Shown piece after piece: positions 1 through 7,567 of a DNA stretch of 64,000 nt. The notes under the pieces are model-generated. The model was not told where the DNA came from. It made no database searches and worked only from the letters and a program-made list of their open reading frames with translations. Within the stretch, counting starts at the first letter, position 1. Each line of letters starts with the position of its first letter. Both the position numbers and the translations under genes were made by a program. The DNA is from Dyadobacter pollutisoli (GTDB lineage: Bacteria; Bacteroidota; Bacteroidia; Cytophagales; Spirosomataceae): NCBI RefSeq assembly GCF_026625565.1, contig NZ_CP112998.1, positions 1,738,501-1,802,500 on the forward strand, in the 5' to 3' direction.

Positions 1-315
1 GTCGGCTTGGCAAACCGAACACCCTACACGGCTAGCAAGGGTGCGGTGGTTCAGATGACCCGAGCGCTCGCATTGGAACTTGCTCCATTTAACATTATGG
101 TCAATGCGATATGCCCCGGACCATTTTTAACCGAAATGAACATCCCGATCGCCGAAAGCGAAGAAGCCAAAAACATCATCCTGGGAGCTACGGCCTTGCA
201 ACGCTGGGGACACCTGCGAGAAATCCAGGGAGCAGCCATTTTCCTTGCAAGCGACGCCGCCAGTTATATGGTAGGGTCGATACTGGCGGTCGATGGCGGT
301 TGGACGGCGCGGTGA
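1..315 (+). CDS. SDR family oxidoreductase, C-terminal part
   Basis: This is the 3' end of a classical short-chain dehydrogenase/reductase; its start lies outside the window. The visible 104 residues begin just before the active-site YTASK (the YxxxK Tyr and Lys). They continue with the helix that packs against the cofactor, then NAICPGPFLTEM, the usual Pro-Gly turn after the active-site strand. The protein ends in AVDGGWTAR, the typical SDR C-terminus. SDRs of this kind are soluble NAD(P)-dependent oxidoreductases acting on sugars, polyols or 3-oxoacyl groups. The substrate cannot be told because the cofactor-binding half is missing. The stop codon is at 313-315, and the next gene converges from the other strand after a short palindromic repeat. 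Confidence 0.9.
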   Translation, partial: VGLANRTPYTASKGAVVQMTRALALELAPFNIMVNAICPGPFLTEMNIPIAESEEAKNIILGATALQRWGHLREIQGAAIFLASDAASYMVGSILAVDGGWTAR

Positions 316-318
316 AAG

Positions 319-382
319 AGACTTGCCAAGTCTAGGCGACCCCGTTTTCAAAACTTGGCAAGTCTAAAAACTTGGCAAGTCT
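319..382. repeat. Cluster of three short palindromic repeats
   Basis: A 15-base near-perfect palindrome, AGACTTGCCAAGTCT (319-333), is followed by two direct copies of AACTTGGCAAGTCT (352-365 and 369-382). Each unit is almost self-complementary, and units can also pair with each other. The cluster sits between two convergent genes (stops at 315 and 401). It could work as a bidirectional hairpin terminator or be a copy of a dispersed intergenic repeat. I saw no other copy in the window, so the dispersed-repeat reading is inference. Confidence 0.7.
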
Positions 383-400
383 ATCCGCGGTAAAGAATTG

Positions 401-2020
401 TCATTTCGATTGTTCAATCTTTACCGAAAGTGTTTTATTGGCCTCGATTAACGAATTTAAGCTTGCTTCCAGACTTCCAATGCGCTTGACTGATTTCTTC
501 AATTCCTCGTTTTCAGCTTTCAGTTCTTTCACGGATTCGATCAGATGAGGGATGAGACCTGTATAATTCACTGACTTCATTCCATCCTTATCAGTTTTCA
601 CCAACTCCGGAAATATTTCTTCCACTTCCTGAGCGATGACGCCGGTTTGTAGAGATTGATCGACTTTTGGGTCTATCATGTAATAGTTGTAGCCTTTGAT
701 GCTGGTGATTTTGGTCAGGCTGTTGGTTAAATCTGCAAAGTCGCGTTTTAATCTTCTATCGGATTGGGCCAGGCTTCCAAGTTTAGAAAAGCAGTGGCCA
801 TCGGCTGTAACCCAAAAATTCCAAGAATTACCTAGGTAAAACCCTACCTGATCATCTTGTTTCATTCCCACGAATGCGTCCGCTGTTTGTTGTGAGGTAT
901 TGAAATAAATACCTGCGGACGAATTTCCTTTATGCTGAATTCTGGCACGTCCCCCTACATCCAGTATATACTGAGGTAATAATGCGTTATTTCCAAGTCC
1001 AACTTTACCATTTCTTAAAATCGTGATGGCGTTTGACAAATCCTGATCTCCCGATCCGTTCCCAATTTGGAATATGCGATCGTTTGGCGTGACGTGAGCT
1101 TTGGTTGGTCCATTCGAATTGTCCTGGACATTTGGGTAGGTGCCGAAAGTGGCTGAACCATATGTCATTGCGAAAGTTTGTACACCTGCGGCAAAGGACG
1201 CATCTCCGATAGCTTCATTGTTATATCCAGTCGCTACGGAATTGTCTCCTTTTGCCAAATTGGAAATTCCCATCGAAACAGAATTTTGACCCACGGCCAC
1301 TGACTGGTTTCCAACAGCAATTGAGCCATTACCGGCAGCCTCGGTTTGATTGCCACTTGCGAATGAAGATTGGCCAGGAGATTTCGTTGAGTTTCCAACA
1401 GCTACCGAGAAGCTCCCCGCAGAAGTTGTATTTAATCCAAATGATGCCGATAGGTACCCGATTTGGGCATGGTCGTAGTTACTTCCGAAGACACTTCCCG
1501 CCCGAAAGGCACCTTTCCGTGGATACCATATAAGCCTAGTGCCATCACCCGGGTTCTCCAAAATACCGCCTTCGTCAATTTGCCCCTTTTGTACAATGGG
1601 GTCATCATTTTTCCAGCGATCGGACTGGGACGAGTGAAGTGAATAAGGTACACTTGACAACAGCGAGCTGCCGAGATTGATATAGTTATTATTTCCGTCG
1701 GGATCCAATTCAATTTTTAGTTGATATATGCCAGACTTCCAATTGATGTTGTAAAAATTGCCACTGAGAATTTGACCTTCTCCAATCCGGACATTAAATA
1801 TTCCTATATTGTTTGTTTGAGCTTGATGCGATTCCTGGTAAACGGTTGGTCCAAATTCTTGAAATATAGTCAGCCTTAACCCAACAGATGCATTTGATAA
1901 ACTCCTTCCTGTGGTATCTCTGGCAACACCCTGAAAATTGATTGTTTCGCGTACAGACTGTGCCCTCACTGAAAAAAACGTAAGGATCAACAGCACTGCA
2001 TTTAGTGACAGTAATTTCAT
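401..2020 (-). CDS. Secreted fibre-like protein with YadA-type head repeats and S74 self-cleaving chaperone domain
   Basis: A 539-residue secreted protein. A signal peptide ends at about residue 20 (SVRAQ). Next comes a Bacteroidota-type N-terminal domain (INFQGVARDTTGR...) to about residue 130. About eight 14-residue repeats of the type SFAAGxxTxAxG follow at roughly 190-285; this is the pattern of YadA-like left-handed head helices. The C-terminus has an intramolecular chaperone/Peptidase S74 domain beginning at QSDRRLKRDF (Ser near 419, with the adjacent Asp), including the conserved LQTGVIAQEVEEIFPELV segment, then a predicted coiled coil (KAENEELKKSVKRI). In this family the chaperone drives trimerisation and cleaves itself off at the Ser. 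There is no outer-membrane anchor and no T9SS tail. It is last in a minus-strand run, 20 bases after the T9SS protein, and is the most diverged of three paralogues. Confidence 0.85.
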   Translation of the reverse strand: MKLLSLNAVLLILTFFSVRAQSVRETINFQGVARDTTGRSLSNASVGLRLTIFQEFGPTVYQESHQAQTNNIGIFNVRIGEGQILSGNFYNINWKSGIYQLKIELDPDGNNNYINLGSSLLSSVPYSLHSSQSDRWKNDDPIVQKGQIDEGGILENPGDGTRLIWYPRKGAFRAGSVFGSNYDHAQIGYLSASFGLNTTSAGSFSVAVGNSTKSPGQSSFASGNQTEAAGNGSIAVGNQSVAVGQNSVSMGISNLAKGDNSVATGYNNEAIGDASFAAGVQTFAMTYGSATFGTYPNVQDNSNGPTKAHVTPNDRIFQIGNGSGDQDLSNAITILRNGKVGLGNNALLPQYILDVGGRARIQHKGNSSAGIYFNTSQQTADAFVGMKQDDQVGFYLGNSWNFWVTADGHCFSKLGSLAQSDRRLKRDFADLTNSLTKITSIKGYNYYMIDPKVDQSLQTGVIAQEVEEIFPELVKTDKDGMKSVNYTGLIPHLIESVKELKAENEELKKSVKRIGSLEASLNSLIEANKTLSVKIEQSK

Positions 2021-2040
2021 GAGAAGTGATTATTAATGAA

Positions 2041-2730
2041 TTAGTTTTTAACTGCTTTAATAGTCTTTTCTCCAACTATTCCCTGGATTCGCAAAAAGAA
2101 GAGGCCGGTTTTAGGTAATGTGATTATCTGTTTAGTAGCTGGGTTTTGTTTGGCTATGATGACTTTCCCGGTAATGTCAACCAACTCCATTGTGGAAATT
2201 CTCTCAGGAAGCTTTACTTCCACCTTGCCATCAGGTGAGGGATTAGGAAACGCTACAAATCGATCCAGGCTTTCATTTTCAGGAACTACGGAAACAATGC
2301 GGCTTAATGTAAATTTCTCATCAAAATCAATCTGTTTTAGACGATAGTAGCTGGTAGTGATCAGCTTGGCATCGGTAAATCTGTAAATTTTCTCGCTCTC
2401 CTGATTTCCCCCGTCTACCCAGCCAATGGCGTCAAACACCTTCCCATCGACGGATTTCTGAATTTCAAAACCTTTGTTATTGACTTCCTGGGTTGTTTTC
2501 CATTCCAGTTCTGCATTCCCGGAACTGGTTAGCTGGCCTTTGAAGCTGATCAGTCTCACTGGCAATGCCGACAAGCTGGTGGGAGTAAGTGTGCCTATGA
2601 CCCAATTGACACTCAGGTTCCCAACTGTGCTTTGGCTGGCCGCCCCGTATATTCCTGATGGCGAGATTTGTTGTGCGAATGACCATTGCGCTGCGATAAT
2701 CAGCGCAATGGTTAAAGTTAGTATTCTCAT
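2041..2730 (-). CDS. Small secreted protein with T9SS type A sorting domain
   Basis: A 229-residue exported protein. The signal peptide ends near residue 19 (WSFAQ). The middle (about 55-135) has the common Bacteroidota pattern LPVRLISFKG ... ELEWKTTQEVNNKGFEIQKS ... YYRLKQIDFDEKFTLSRIVSV, a beta-sandwich module often found before sorting domains. The last 75 residues (FVAFPNPSPDGKVEVKLPE ... GLFFLRIQGIVGEKTIKAVKN) form a T9SS type A C-terminal sorting domain, so the protein should cross the outer membrane through the Por system and may be anchored at the surface. Its ATG overlaps the TGA of the upstream S74 gene in an ATGA tetranucleotide (2727-2730), suggesting translational coupling. It may be an accessory or surface partner of the fibre proteins; that role is inference. 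Confidence 0.85.
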   Translation of the reverse strand: MRILTLTIALIIAAQWSFAQQISPSGIYGAASQSTVGNLSVNWVIGTLTPTSLSALPVRLISFKGQLTSSGNAELEWKTTQEVNNKGFEIQKSVDGKVFDAIGWVDGGNQESEKIYRFTDAKLITTSYYRLKQIDFDEKFTLSRIVSVVPENESLDRFVAFPNPSPDGKVEVKLPERISTMELVDITGKVIIAKQNPATKQIITLPKTGLFFLRIQGIVGEKTIKAVKN

Positions 2731-4490
2731 TTATCTGAAAGTTTTGAATTAGATAAAGCACTATCAATTTGGGTAGATGAGGAAGACAATTCCGATGTGA
2801 GCTTAACTAAAGCTTTGAGATCACTAAGCTCTTTGCGAAAACTATCCATACCATTTGCCTGAGCCTTCAATTCGTCATTTTGTACTTTAATAGCAGTATT
2901 TAATGTTTGCAAATATTCTACTGACGCTTTCAACTCCTTCACCGACTCAATCAAATGCGGGATCAACCCGGTATAGTTCACCGATTTAAAGCCCTTATCG
3001 TCTGTCTTTACCAACTCAGGGAAAATGGCTTCTACTTCCTGTGCGATCAAACCGGTTTGCAATGTTTGATCCAATGTGCTGTCTTTCCAGAAGTAGTGGT
3101 AGCCGTTCAGGTCGGTAAGTTTGGTGAGGCTGCTACTTAGGGAAGAGAAATCTCTTTTGAAACGGCGGTCGGAGGAGTTGTAAGTAGCGCCAGAAATAGT
3201 TGCATTGCCATTATTATCCATCCAGAACAACCAGTTTCCCGCATTAAAGAAGCCAATCTGATGGTCTGCTTTCATTCCTACAAAGCCCTTTGGTTCACCA
3301 GCCGAATTGTCAAGAGCTATACCCGCTGAATTTCCATTAGGGGAAGTCGTGTTGTGACGGATGCGAGGACGTTCTGCGATATCCAAAATATATTTTGGTT
3401 CGAGGACTGTCGAACCTATTCCGAAGTTTCCATTTCGGAGGATTGTGACGGCGTTAGAGCGGCCCTTATCGTCACCGTTGCCAATTTGGAATATGCGATC
3501 GTTGATAGCAATTTGCTTGCTAGGCGTATCCTGGTCATCATTATATGCTCCCAATGTAACTGATTCTACCGCCTTTGCGAATGTTCTAGTGCCTTGTGAA
3601 AATGAGCGGTCTCCTGTCGAATGGGCTTCAAGCCCAATAGCTGTACTATTTTCCGCTGAGGCATGCGAATTATCCCCTATTGCTAGTGTGTGTGAACTTG
3701 TGGCAAGGCATTTGCGACCTATCGCAATAGCACCCACATCTGAGGCATAGGATCTGTTACCCATCGCAATAGATCCACTTCCTGATGCGATCGAATTATC
3801 TCCCAAAGAAACTGAGAGAGGGCCAGAAGCTTGGGTGTTATTGCCCGCAGCAAATGAAGCTGTACCGATATTAGAATCATCCCAGGCATCATTTAGAACA
3901 AGGCCTGCGCGGAACGCTGCTTTGCGAGGATACCAAATCAGGTTCGCGTCTTCCGCCGGATTAGCCAAGATCCCTCCGGATCCTAATATCCCTGTCTGCA
4001 CAATCGGATCATTATTTATCCAGCGATTCGCTTCTTTGGCGTGATCAGCTTCTAATGTGTAGTCCGCTTCCTTTGCATGCACTGCTTCCTGCGCTTCTGC
4101 GGCGTGCAATGCATACGGCACACTCAAAATCTGACTTACTCCCATATTGGTATAATTGCTCCCACCAGCCACATCAATTGCAACTTGCAGGAAGTAAGGC
4201 CCGGTTTTCCAATCGACCAGTTGAAATGGCCCGTTATCGGCGTTGCTTATGCCTACTGGAACAGTGAAAATTCCAGAAGAAGATGTAGTTGGGTGATGTG
4301 TTTCCGTAAAGACGACTGGTCCAACGTCTGTGCCTGATCTGATGTTTAATTTCAATGAGATGGTTGTATTTCCAATCACATCCCCGGCAGCATTTCTGGC
4401 GACTCCTTGAAAATCAAATTTTTGTGGTGCTTGTGCCTGTATTCGAAATGCTAAAAACACTAATAGCAGGAGGGTTACTGTTTTTTTCAT
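2727..4490 (-). CDS. Secreted fibre-like protein with YadA-type head repeats and S74 chaperone domain (paralogue 2)
   Basis: A 587-residue paralogue of its two neighbours. Signal peptide to about residue 19 (FRIQA). The N-terminal domain begins PQKFDFQGVARNAAGD and ends near SVPYALHAAEAQ. A short helical Ala/Glu/Lys-rich stretch (EAVHAKEADYTLEADHAKEA) follows and is absent from the other two copies. YadA-like head repeats occupy roughly 205-310. The S74 chaperone starts at SSDRRFKRDF (cleavage Ser near 439), and a long helical tail follows. The chaperone core from LTKLTDLNGYHYFWKD onward is nearly the same as in the 4569-6221 gene, at protein and DNA level. It lies 78 bases downstream of that gene and overlaps the next by four bases. 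Trimer formation and self-cleavage are inferred from the family. Confidence 0.85.
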   Translation of the reverse strand: MKKTVTLLLLVFLAFRIQAQAPQKFDFQGVARNAAGDVIGNTTISLKLNIRSGTDVGPVVFTETHHPTTSSSGIFTVPVGISNADNGPFQLVDWKTGPYFLQVAIDVAGGSNYTNMGVSQILSVPYALHAAEAQEAVHAKEADYTLEADHAKEANRWINNDPIVQTGILGSGGILANPAEDANLIWYPRKAAFRAGLVLNDAWDDSNIGTASFAAGNNTQASGPLSVSLGDNSIASGSGSIAMGNRSYASDVGAIAIGRKCLATSSHTLAIGDNSHASAENSTAIGLEAHSTGDRSFSQGTRTFAKAVESVTLGAYNDDQDTPSKQIAINDRIFQIGNGDDKGRSNAVTILRNGNFGIGSTVLEPKYILDIAERPRIRHNTTSPNGNSAGIALDNSAGEPKGFVGMKADHQIGFFNAGNWLFWMDNNGNATISGATYNSSDRRFKRDFSSLSSSLTKLTDLNGYHYFWKDSTLDQTLQTGLIAQEVEAIFPELVKTDDKGFKSVNYTGLIPHLIESVKELKASVEYLQTLNTAIKVQNDELKAQANGMDSFRKELSDLKALVKLTSELSSSSTQIDSALSNSKLSDK

Positions 4491-4568
4491 TGGTGTGATT
4501 TGTTAAACTGATTATTGGGTGATAAAAAATGGATTTGAACTACAATGAAAATTAAATGTCTGGTGAGG

Positions 4569-6221
4569 CTACTTGACTGATGTTTGGGACACTTCGTTTG
4601 TATTGGGTGCCAGTTTGTTAAGTGCTGCTTCGAGCTTATCCACGCGTTTTAATGCGACTTTCAATGCCTCATTTTCGGACTTTACTTCCTGATACTTTTT
4701 GTCCAACTCCTTCACCGACTCAATCAAATGCGGTATCAACCCCGTATAATTCACCGATTTAAAGCCCTTTTCGTCTGTCTTCACTAGTTCAGGGAAAATT
4801 GCTTCTACCTCCTGCGCGATTAAGCCGGTTTGAAGTGATTGGTCTAATGTGCTGTCTTTCCAGAAGTAGTGGTAGCCGTTTAGATCTGTAAGTTTGGTGA
4901 GGCTGTTGCTTAGGGAGGAGAAGTTTCTTTTGAGACGACGGTCGGAAGTGTTGTAATTCGTTCCCAGGATATGGGCATTTCCAATACTATCCATCCAAAA
5001 TAACCATTTATCGGCATTCCAAAGCCCGATTTCGGAATTGCTTTTCATTCCGATAAATCCTTCAGGGCTTCCATTTGAATCGTCAAAGAACACTCCTGCA
5101 GTTGTTCCATTGGGAGAGGAAGGATTGTGTCGGATTCTTGGTCGTGCTCCAATGTCAAGTATGAACCCCGGTGAAAGCACATTCCCACCAATTCCAATAT
5201 TGCCATTTTTAAGTACGGTTAACGCATTTTTACGATTGATAGCATTATTATCAGCATCAATATCACCATTACCTATTTGAAAAATTCTGTCATTCGGAGC
5301 GCTCGAATAAAAACCAGGATTATCCTGAATGTCATTTGCAATTCCAACTACGGTACCTCCATATGATTTTGAGATAGTAGATACACCCGTTACAAAAGAG
5401 GCCCATGCTTGCGATTGGGTTAACATTCCGGTAGAAAAAGAGTAAATCTCGCTTGCTATTGTTTTTTTCCCGGAAGCGAAGGAGTATGCGCCGCTAGCAA
5501 TGGATTCAAGGCCGGTCGCGAGTGAGCCTGTATTGTTAGCCTGGGACCCAGTCCCCACTGCAAATGAGGCAATCCCGTTAGCCTTAGTGTTCTGGCCAAA
5601 TGCCATAGAGTTATTTCCTTCTGCCCTGGTATTACTTCCAAATGCGGTAGAGTATGCTCCAATCTTTGAATCGTCCCAAGAATCATCATTTACATATCCT
5701 GCTCTAAAAGCAGCTCTACGGGGATACCAGATTAATTTTGGCCCTGTACCGAGATTATCTAAAATACCACCTTTGCTTACTTCTCCACTCTGCACAATCG
5801 GATCCCCATCCTTCCACTTATCTGCCTGCGCCGCATGCAATGCATAAGGCACACTCAAAAGCTGCGTCGCCCCGAGATCAACGTAGTTGGTGCCACCTGC
5901 TGCATCGAGTTCGACTTGTAGGAAGAAGCTTCCTGCTGACCATTTAATGTCTGATATGTTTCCACTTTTGTCATTTCCAGTTCCTACTGAAACTGTGAAG
6001 ATGCCCCCATTTGATGTTAGAGGCTTGTGCGTTTCCTGATAGACATTTACACCACCTGGCAGCGCTTCGTGAATTGTAAGCCTGAGTGATACAGTAGTAT
6101 TCGCAATGACTTTCCCGGCAGAATCCCTTGCAACACCTTGAAAACTAAATTGCTGGGGTGCCTGGGCGAATAAATGTAGTGTGGCAGATAACAGCAGAGA
6201 AACGAGTAATATCTTTTTCAT
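4569..6221 (-). CDS. Secreted fibre-like protein with YadA-type head repeats and S74 chaperone domain (paralogue 1)
   Basis: First gene of the minus-strand fibre block. I prefer the start at 6221 (MKKILLVSLLLSATLHLFAQ, a clean signal peptide) to the ATG two codons upstream. Order of parts: signal peptide, N-terminal domain (FSFQGVARDSAGK to VPYALHAAQADKW), YadA-like head repeats at roughly 190-290 (SFAVGTGSQANNTGSLATG and similar), a linker, the S74 chaperone from TSDRRLKRNF (Ser near 425), and a coiled coil (YQEVKSENEALKVALKRV). These parts suggest a trimeric surface or released fibre matured by autocleavage. No T9SS domain or membrane anchor is visible, so export beyond the periplasm is unexplained. 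Confidence 0.85.
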   Translation of the reverse strand: MKKILLVSLLLSATLHLFAQAPQQFSFQGVARDSAGKVIANTTVSLRLTIHEALPGGVNVYQETHKPLTSNGGIFTVSVGTGNDKSGNISDIKWSAGSFFLQVELDAAGGTNYVDLGATQLLSVPYALHAAQADKWKDGDPIVQSGEVSKGGILDNLGTGPKLIWYPRRAAFRAGYVNDDSWDDSKIGAYSTAFGSNTRAEGNNSMAFGQNTKANGIASFAVGTGSQANNTGSLATGLESIASGAYSFASGKKTIASEIYSFSTGMLTQSQAWASFVTGVSTISKSYGGTVVGIANDIQDNPGFYSSAPNDRIFQIGNGDIDADNNAINRKNALTVLKNGNIGIGGNVLSPGFILDIGARPRIRHNPSSPNGTTAGVFFDDSNGSPEGFIGMKSNSEIGLWNADKWLFWMDSIGNAHILGTNYNTSDRRLKRNFSSLSNSLTKLTDLNGYHYFWKDSTLDQSLQTGLIAQEVEAIFPELVKTDEKGFKSVNYTGLIPHLIESVKELDKKYQEVKSENEALKVALKRVDKLEAALNKLAPNTNEVSQTSVK

Positions 6222-6358
6222 AAACAAAGAGATGGTTTATTTTTTTGGTGAAAAGTAAACCATCTCTCAGTGCGGGTTCAAAAGCGATTATTGATCGGTG
6301 GGGCTAAATGAATTAGCGGTTTTTGTGTTCCAATATTGAGAACCTCAATGCATCCCAA

Positions 6359-6831
6359 CTATTGCTTGACAAGTTTGCAGGTCAATACCTTCGATGGTGT
6401 CACCAGTCGATAGATGAAAACACCTGACGGTAGCTTTTTTGTATTGAATTCCAGCGAATACTCTCCTCTGGAATAGACGCCGTCTGCTACCGTACTTACG
6501 GATCGGCCTTGCAAATCCAATACTTCCAGTTTTACTGACGTATCCTCAGGCAGGCTAAATGCAAATTGGGTGTAGGAATTTGCGGAATTGGGATGAGCTC
6601 AGACTTTTAAACCTGATTCGGTTTCTTTCGGCCTTTTGTCAAAAGTAGCAGTCATTCTTTTCATCTGATTCTTTAAGTCGGATGCGATTTGCGGCGCTGT
6701 GTAAGTGGCTTCACGTACGCAGTCTGGCCTTTTGAGTTAAATTGTTCATTCCAGGCTTTGATAACGTTCTGCGCTTTAAGTCCATTGGAAAATAAGCCAA
6801 TCAACAAATCTGTTAGTAGTTTTTTGACTAT
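6359..6831 (-). pseudogene. Decayed T9SS cargo protein gene
   Basis: The minus strand encodes both ends of a secreted protein with several lesions. At 6831 an ATA stands where a start would be; it is followed by VKKLLTDLLIGLFSNGLKAQ, a good signal peptide, then NVIKAWNEQFNSKGQ. This frame stops at a TAA (6673-6675). A second frame (CVREATYTAPQIA..., from about 6722) runs through DKRPKETESGLKV to an in-frame TGA (6599-6601), then HPNSANSYTQFAFSLPED and LEVLDLQGRSVSTVADG, ending LVTPSKVLTCKLVKQ and TAG (6359-6361). The last part is a typical T9SS type A sorting domain. Start loss, frameshift, internal stop and short length indicate a pseudogene, probably with an internal deletion. Confidence 0.75.
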
Positions 6832-7567
6832 TGTAATGGAGATTAAGGTGTAAGAATATTTCGATTACAACTGAATGGCCTGAAAGTATGGGAATATGAC
6901 CAGGATAGAGGAAAGCGTTTACCAGGATGGCGGGATCGGCTATCGAATGGATACCTTGATGCAACGAGCAATGTGTGATTATTTGGACAATTAATATGTC
7001 ATAATTTGTTTTTGCATATAATAATATTGTCGATTCGGAAGTTCTATATTCTAAACTACTTCTCACGCCCTGTTTGGTAACCAGCAGAGCATATCAGGTG
7101 ATTATTGGTGTTGATGGATGTCGTGTTGTATCGGTAAAAAATAATCGAAAAATATTGAACTTTTTGGAGAAACATGACTCACCGCTTGGAGCGGTTACAT
7201 AGGTGACTATACGTCAAGTAACCTATGGTTATTTTCTAAGAAAACATAGTCAGAAAGCAGGAATCCTTGTTTATGTAAATAATTTCATATCTTTTTGTAC
7301 ATCCGGTTACTAAGGGCCCCAGGGCGGCATTAACCGGAGAATAAAGTGTAAAATTTTCCTGATTTGCACTTACCCCCTCTGATTTTTTAGCTTAAATGAC
7401 AGAGATGTTTTATGGTCTCAGGACGATAATTGAAATCTGATTTAAAAGATAAATTGTGTAATAAGGACACGAGTGAATGATGCCTAGCCAGTTGGCGATG
7501 TATGCGGATTCAAAGATTTTTCATTGTTTAATTATTTTTTAACTATCTACTATCTATACTTTAATCT
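6832..7567. other. Intergenic region upstream of susC
   Basis: About 735 bases without a convincing gene. The sequence is AT-rich, and its open frames lack recognisable protein features. It must carry the promoter and 5' leader of the first susC gene, but I found no perfect match to the Bacteroidota -7 consensus TAnnTTTG near the start codon. A weak inverted repeat (ATAGGT...ACCTAT) lies around 7200-7230. I see nothing else. Confidence 0.5.

Noticed and set aside
401..6221. Trimeric autotransporter (type V) adhesins
   Set aside because: The head repeats are YadA-like, but there is no C-terminal YadA membrane anchor; the C-terminus is an S74 chaperone instead.
401..6221. Prophage tail-fibre module
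   Set aside because: S74 domains occur in phages, but these proteins have signal peptides and a Bacteroidota N-terminal domain, and no phage genes lie nearby.
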